Of a stretch of DNA of 64,000 nt, positions 60,011-64,000 are shown in pieces. Both the position numbers and the translations under genes were made by a program. The DNA is taken from positions 62,001 to 126,000 of the forward strand of contig NZ_MAQW01000012.1 of the NCBI RefSeq assembly GCF_001682855.1, given 5' to 3'. Each line of letters begins with the position of its first letter. Position 1 is the first letter of the stretch. The notes below the pieces were generated by a model. It was not told where the DNA came from and ran no database searches. It saw nothing but the letters and a program-made list of their open reading frames with translations. The stretch is from Bacillus sp. FJAT-27264. GTDB lineage: Bacteria; Bacillota; Bacilli; Paenibacillales; Paenibacillaceae.

Positions 60011-61452
60011 TTTTTCCGCTGCCTCCTTTGGTCCCGCTTGCTAAAGGCATCACTGCGCTTGTTCATCTTAGTAGAGGGCACCCGCAGCAACGTATCCTTC
60101 CAATCCTGAAACACAAAGGGAGCAATCGGCTGCATATATGGCGTTCCGAAGGAACGAAGATTGGCCAGGTGACCATACAGGACAAAGGCTGCCGTGAACA
60201 CACCGATCAAGCCCATGGTACCTCCGAGAATCAGTAGCGGAAAACGCAGGAGTCTGAACGTTAATCCAAGCTCCAGATGCGGAATGATATATGAAGCAAT
60301 GCCTGTTATGGAGACGACAATGACCATTGGAGCCGATACAATACCCGCCATTACCGCCGCCTGCCCAATGACGATCGCCCCAATAATCGATACTGTCTGC
60401 CCGACAGGCTTCGGAATACGCGTTCCCGCTTCACGCAGCGCTTCAAAGGTCAGCTCCATGATCAGGGCCTCCGTCAACGCAGAGAAAGGAATGTTCTCCC
60501 GCGCCGCTGCAATCGTAAGCAGTAGATTGGAAGGAATGATCTGGGCATGAAAGGTAGTGATTGCGACATACAGTGAAGGAAGCAACAAGGCGATAATGGA
60601 GAATACGAATCTTACAATCCGAATCCAGCTGCCCGCGAAATAGCTCTGATAATAATCCTCGGAAGATTGCAGCAGGGAAAATAGGGTCACTGGGGTCAGC
60701 AAAGCAGATGGTGTTCCATCCTGCAGCAGGCCGATCCGGCCCTCCATGAGGGAAGCCGCTACGGAATCCGGGCGTTCCGTATACTGAAATAGTGGAAATG
60801 GAGTTAGCACATCATATGTGATGTGCTCCGACAGATAGCTGATGCCCAGGACGCCATCGATGGACAAGTCCTGGAGCTTACGGTCAATCTCCTCCAGCAC
60901 TTCTGGTTTATGGAGTCCCTCTATGTACAGTACATACACGTCGGTCTTCGTATATTTACCGATGCTATAATGCTTCATTTTCAAGTCAGGATGCTTGATT
61001 TTATGGCGCAGCAAGGATAAATTCGTCTCTATATCCTCAATGAAGGCTTCCTGGGGGCCGATAACCACCAGCTCATTCTGTGATTCACTTACTGCACGCT
61101 TCTGATATTTGGTGATATCAAAATAGTAAAGGAACGGAAAGCCCTCCATTCCCAGCACCACATTTCCCATGACGACCAGATCAGCTGCTGCGGTGATATC
61201 AAAGCACTTCAGGCTGGGGATGGAGAAAGCTGAGCCTCGTTCCAATCGTTCGAGAAATTGCGGCCAATCCAGTCCGGAATTGCTCTCCTTTTTTAATATT
61301 TCACTAATGCCTACCTGAAGACTCCTCAGGTCTACAATAGAGGGAATATAGATTAGCGTACAAGCATGTCCATGTACCTGGAAGACCTGATAGACGATGT
61401 CGCTGCTTCCAGCTAACTGCTTCTTGATAGTCTCAAGCATCTGTGCATCCAC
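60007..61452 (-). CDS. GerA-type spore germinant receptor subunit
   Basis: 481 residues. A large N-terminal cytoplasmic part (about 1-230), then four to five membrane helices (from about 275 to 440) and a basic tail (RSDAFSKRDQRRQRKK). Family marks: YLSEHITYDVLTPFPLFQYTERPD, EGRIGLLQDGTPSALLTPVTLF, NIPFSALTEALIMELTFEALREAGTRIPKPVGQTVSIIGAIVIGQAAVMAGIVS. First gene of the receptor operon, likely made in the forespore from a sigma-G-type promoter. GTG 61452 has GGAGG 8 bases upstream. Confidence 0.94.
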   Translation of the reverse strand: MDAQMLETIKKQLAGSSDIVYQVFQVHGHACTLIYIPSIVDLRSLQVGISEILKKESNSGLDWPQFLERLERGSAFSIPSLKCFDITAAADLVVMGNVVLGMEGFPFLYYFDITKYQKRAVSESQNELVVIGPQEAFIEDIETNLSLLRHKIKHPDLKMKHYSIGKYTKTDVYVLYIEGLHKPEVLEEIDRKLQDLSIDGVLGISYLSEHITYDVLTPFPLFQYTERPDSVAASLMEGRIGLLQDGTPSALLTPVTLFSLLQSSEDYYQSYFAGSWIRIVRFVFSIIALLLPSLYVAITTFHAQIIPSNLLLTIAAARENIPFSALTEALIMELTFEALREAGTRIPKPVGQTVSIIGAIVIGQAAVMAGIVSAPMVIVVSITGIASYIIPHLELGLTFRLLRFPLLILGGTMGLIGVFTAAFVLYGHLANLRSFGTPYMQPIAPFVFQDWKDTLLRVPSTKMNKRSDAFSKRDQRRQRKK

Positions 61453-61491
61453 GATCTTCGCCTCCGGTCATAAGTCGATGGAAATCTGCTT

Positions 61492-61520
61492 TAGTTTGCC
61501 AATTTAACAATAGTTTATGC
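61492..61520 (-). promoter_or_regulatory. Possible sigma-G/sigma-F promoter of the ger operon
   Basis: On the minus strand GCATAA (61515-61520), 16-bp spacer, CAAACTA (61492-61498), close to the sigma-G pattern GnATR-N15/16-CATnnTA, about 40 bases before the GerA start. Based on pattern only. Confidence 0.5.
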
Positions 61521-61554
61521 GATATGAGACAAGGCCACTGATTAAGAAGATATG

Positions 61555-61590
61555 CAAAAAAGCCAGCCTCGCTTGTGCGAGACTGGCTTT
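61555..61590 (-). terminator. Terminator of the aldo/keto reductase gene
   Basis: AAAGCCAG (61559-61566) with CTGGCTTT (61583-61590), and inner CTCGC/GCGAG; TTTTTGC follows on the minus strand. Confidence 0.85.
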
Positions 61591-61627
61591 AAGTATGTGT
61601 AATTTGTAGCTGTAGCTATAAGTACTG

Positions 61628-62620
61628 CTAAAAAGTGCGGCCGAGTCCACCGCTGACTTCGTGCGGCACATAGGCGGATTCCAGCCGCTGCACTTCATCC
61701 GGAGTCAGCCGGATATCAACGGCTGCTACCGCATCCTCCAGGTGCTGCATCTTGGTCGCGCCGATGATTGGCGCAGTGACCGGTTTCTTCTGCAGCACCC
61801 AGGCCAGAGCCACCTGCGCGCGTGGAATACCGCGCTCTTCGGCAATCTCCTTCACCTGTGTAGTCACTCGGTGATCGGCTTCGTCGGTCTTGGCGTATAA
61901 TTGCTTCCCGAATTCATCGGTCAGGGAACGCGCACTCGACTCTTCGAAGTCCCGTGTCAGTCGGCCGCGGGCCAGCGGACTCCACGGGATGACACCAATG
62001 CCCTCAGCTTCGCAGAGCGGAAGCATCTCCCGTTCTTCTTCACGGTACAACAAGTTAAGATAGTTCTGCATGGAGACAAAGCGGGTCCAGCCATGGCTTT
62101 CCGCTACATGCAGCGCTTTAAGAAACTGCCAGGCATACATGGAGGAAGCTCCGATATAGCGGGCTTTACCCGCTTTGACCACATCATGGAGCGCCTCCAT
62201 GGTCTCTTCAATAGGTGTCTCACTGTCCCAGCGGTGAATCTGGTACAGGTCAACATAATCTGTGCCCAGCCGCTTCAGACTGTGGTCGATTTCACTCATA
62301 ATGACTTTGCGCGAAAGTCCGCCGCCATTGGGACCCGGTCGCATCCGGCCATGAACCTTCGTTGCGATGACCACATCATCACGGGCCGCAAAGTCTTTAA
62401 GTGCCCGTCCAACAATCTCTTCGCTTGTCCCGTCGGAGTACACATTGGCTGTATCAAAGAAATTAATGCCCAGCTCAAGCGCGCGGCGGATGAACGGCCG
62501 GCTCTCTTCTTCTCCCAGTGTCCAGGCATGGCTTCCCCGCTCGGGTATCCCGTAGCTCATGCAGCCGAGGCAAATACGTGAAACTTCAAGTCCTGTGGAA
62601 CCCAGCTTTGCATAATCCAT
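61628..62620 (-). CDS. Aldo/keto reductase
   Basis: 330 residues, TIM barrel. Catalytic residues: Asp and Tyr of FFDTANVYSDG, Lys of VIATKVHG, and His of YQIHRWDSETP. NADPH site: WSPLARGRLTRDF and PIIGATKMQHLEDA. Closest in form to YhdN/Tas-type enzymes that detoxify aldehydes. A palindrome in its promoter suggests a MerR-type or similar regulator. Confidence 0.93.
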   Translation of the reverse strand: MDYAKLGSTGLEVSRICLGCMSYGIPERGSHAWTLGEEESRPFIRRALELGINFFDTANVYSDGTSEEIVGRALKDFAARDDVVIATKVHGRMRPGPNGGGLSRKVIMSEIDHSLKRLGTDYVDLYQIHRWDSETPIEETMEALHDVVKAGKARYIGASSMYAWQFLKALHVAESHGWTRFVSMQNYLNLLYREEEREMLPLCEAEGIGVIPWSPLARGRLTRDFEESSARSLTDEFGKQLYAKTDEADHRVTTQVKEIAEERGIPRAQVALAWVLQKKPVTAPIIGATKMQHLEDAVAAVDIRLTPDEVQRLESAYVPHEVSGGLGRTF

Positions 62621-62668
62621 TGAACATCATCCTCTCAACCAGAAGTTATGACGAACGCTTACGTTACT

Positions 62669-62690
62669 AGTATAGCTCCCCAAGTGGGGA
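62669..62690 (-). promoter_or_regulatory. Palindrome in the aldo/keto reductase promoter
   Basis: TCCCCAAGTGGGGA (62677-62690) lies just upstream of the likely -10 TATACT (62669-62674). TTGCAT (62698-62703) would give a 23-bp spacer. A palindrome inside the spacer of a promoter with too long a spacer is the layout of MerR-type control. Confidence 0.45.
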
Positions 62691-62817
62691 ATTAAAAATG
62701 CAACAAGATTCCTGTACAGCGAAAGTCCTTCGCCTTTGCGCTCATTAGCCGTCAAATAATATCAAACTACTACATAAACCCCAATTTGGGAAAAGCCAAT
62801 TTATCTGGATTGTCATC

Positions 62818-63906
62818 TTACGCTTTCTTATTACTACTGTAGCGAGAGAACAAACGCCAGATTAATTCTCTGCGACTCGTGACACTCGTCTTGATGAAAA
62901 TCGACTTGAGATGATCCTGAACGGTGTACGTAGAGATATGCAGATTGTGGGCTAGTTCCTTGGTGGATAGCCCCTTGGAGATTTGCTCCACGATTTCTTT
63001 CTCCCGGGACGATAATCCATATGACTCGGCAATTAGCGGCAAGATGTCGGCGGTTCGGGCTGGCTCAAAGGTAACAGCCAGCTGTATCTGGCCAAAAACC
63101 CCGTCCAGCTTGCTAGCAGCAATAGCCAAATAATGGCCTGATGGCAATCGCAGACAAATCTTGGCCTTAGAGGGCTGATGCTCCTCAGCAGCGGCCAGTT
63201 CTGCTAGCGCACGTGAACATACTGCCCGCACCGGACTTGGCAGGATCTCCGGTTCAAGCTGTTCCCACTCCCTAAGCATATCCAGCCATTTCCTGGCTTG
63301 GTCATTGGAAGCAAGCGGGTTCAGCTCATGCGACAACACCAGGATGCCGACTTCCTCCTGCAGTCCTTGAATATCCTCCGGCGGCGTGCTTAATGTATAC
63401 CCTCGCAAGATACGGGCGATCCATGGCGCGACAGCCGCCAGAAAGACTTCCTCCTCTGCCTGGAAGAAAGACGCTTCCGCTGCCCTGAACAAGGTGAGAT
63501 ATCCCCAGCATGCCCCTCCGCACAGCAAGGCTGCACGGATTTCATCCCTGAGTCCCGCGGGCTTCAGCACGGCAAGATAACGTCCGCTTCGCTCCAGTTC
63601 TTGTTCCGTAGCACCACTAAGTGTTGCCACAGGGACCGGCCGGTGGATCAAATCATCGTATTTGTTGAAATCTTCATGCAAATATTCATATTCAAACAGC
63701 CGGGCATGGATGGCTTCAATCCCTTCCCCCGCAACGGCTCCCGTGGACAAGAGAGTGTATGGGTCAACCGTTGTGCAGCAAGCAGCATCGAACGGAATCC
63801 AGTCTTTCAGCCTGCTGATCATCGCCTCTCTATATTCATGCGAGGATGACGTTCTTCGCTCCAGTCGCTCCAGCTCTTTCTTGAACGCTTCCAGACTCTG
63901 TGACAT
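62818..63906 (-). CDS. LuxR-family transcriptional regulator
   Basis: 362 residues. The C-terminal helix-turn-helix (LSSREKEIVEQISKGLSTKELAHNLHISTYTVQDHLKSIFIKT) is typical LuxR/NarL. The N-terminal 280 residues resemble a GAF-like sensor (IPFDAACCTTVDPYTLLSTGAV; GACWGYLTLFRAAEASFFQAEE), without a receiver domain. Ligand unknown. ATG 63906 has AAGGAG 6 bases upstream; the long frame to 63990 lacks one. Its target is not obvious; AT-rich TATAAT-like promoters lie at 63940-63995. Confidence 0.88.
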   Translation of the reverse strand: MSQSLEAFKKELERLERRTSSSHEYREAMISRLKDWIPFDAACCTTVDPYTLLSTGAVAGEGIEAIHARLFEYEYLHEDFNKYDDLIHRPVPVATLSGATEQELERSGRYLAVLKPAGLRDEIRAALLCGGACWGYLTLFRAAEASFFQAEEEVFLAAVAPWIARILRGYTLSTPPEDIQGLQEEVGILVLSHELNPLASNDQARKWLDMLREWEQLEPEILPSPVRAVCSRALAELAAAEEHQPSKAKICLRLPSGHYLAIAASKLDGVFGQIQLAVTFEPARTADILPLIAESYGLSSREKEIVEQISKGLSTKELAHNLHISTYTVQDHLKSIFIKTSVTSRRELIWRLFSRYSSNKKA

Positions 63907-64000
63907 GCCCTTCTCCTTCTGAATCCCACAAATGTGGGATGGTGTCATTCTGACTTCACAATGATAATTACTAATTATATAGCAGCACATTATATCATCA

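Noticed and set aside
1..64000. tRNA, rRNA, insertion sequence, prophage or T-box/S-box riboswitch
   Set aside because: No recognisable cloverleaf, transposase or integrase motif, or riboswitch core was found; leader regions of cysK and the CDF gene look ordinary. This was by eye, so a covariance search could still find a weak match.

Overview
The window looks like chromosome from a spore-forming member of the Bacillota, most likely Paenibacillus or a close relative. The evidence is a complete gerA-type spore germinant receptor operon, strong AGGAGG-type ribosome binding sites with frequent GTG and TTG starts, an intermediate base composition, lipoproteins with LxxC lipoboxes, and protein families common in that genus (tandem TPM protein, DUF2239, DUF6273, DUF6063/JetA). 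No rRNA or tRNA gene, insertion sequence, integrase or phage gene was seen. Genus is an inference from gene content, not a search result.

Layout. 0-3 kb: an aminotransferase-like start at the left edge, a DUF2239 plus alpha/beta hydrolase pair behind a paired-operator promoter, a short terminator-ended stretch, a cluster of related palindromes, and a 7-repeat type I-C CRISPR array with its leader but no cas genes. 3-7.6 kb: phosphodiester glycosidase, DUF1349, tandem TPM protein, cysK. 7.7-14.7 kb: a three-gene SMC-like operon (JetA, JetB, JetC of type II Wadjet) with no JetD nuclease, preceded by a hairpin and a tiny ORF that overlaps the jetA start codon. 14.7-19 kb: a structured intergenic block, flavin reductase, GNAT, HAD, msrA and two small proteins. 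19-25 kb: a sugar or cyclitol catabolism block (three Gfo/Idh/MocA dehydrogenases, one sugar phosphate isomerase) divergent from an AraC regulator and a mannonate-reductase-like SDR. 25-26.5 kb: a Zn-ribbon/deoxyribosyltransferase-like protein and a truncated fabZ.

26.5-38 kb: two OmpR-type two-component systems, one with a lipoprotein and near a duplicated secreted protein, the other with an FtsX/ATPase ABC transporter; a YeiH exporter divergent from its LysR regulator; and a MarR/NmrA pair sharing one operator. 38-48 kb: housekeeping, redox and metal genes (metallophosphoesterase, MFS, heme-degrading-like protein, DUF6273, IclR, bacteriohemerythrin, NrtR-like Nudix, CDF exporter, ferritin, GH3 lipoprotein). 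48-54 kb: a MacAB/YknXYZ-like export operon with a large secreted beta-rich protein. 54-61.5 kb: a MoxR-DUF58-DUF4129 module and the GerA-GerC-GerB operon. 61.5-64 kb: aldo/keto reductase and a LuxR-type regulator.

The most interesting unit is the JetABC operon: a complete SMC-like complex (kleisin, KITE-like and ATPase subunits) without its usual topoisomerase-VI-like nuclease, with altered Walker motifs and an unusual leader. The orphan CRISPR array nearby and the Zn-ribbon/deoxyribosyltransferase-like protein are the other accessory features worth pursuing.
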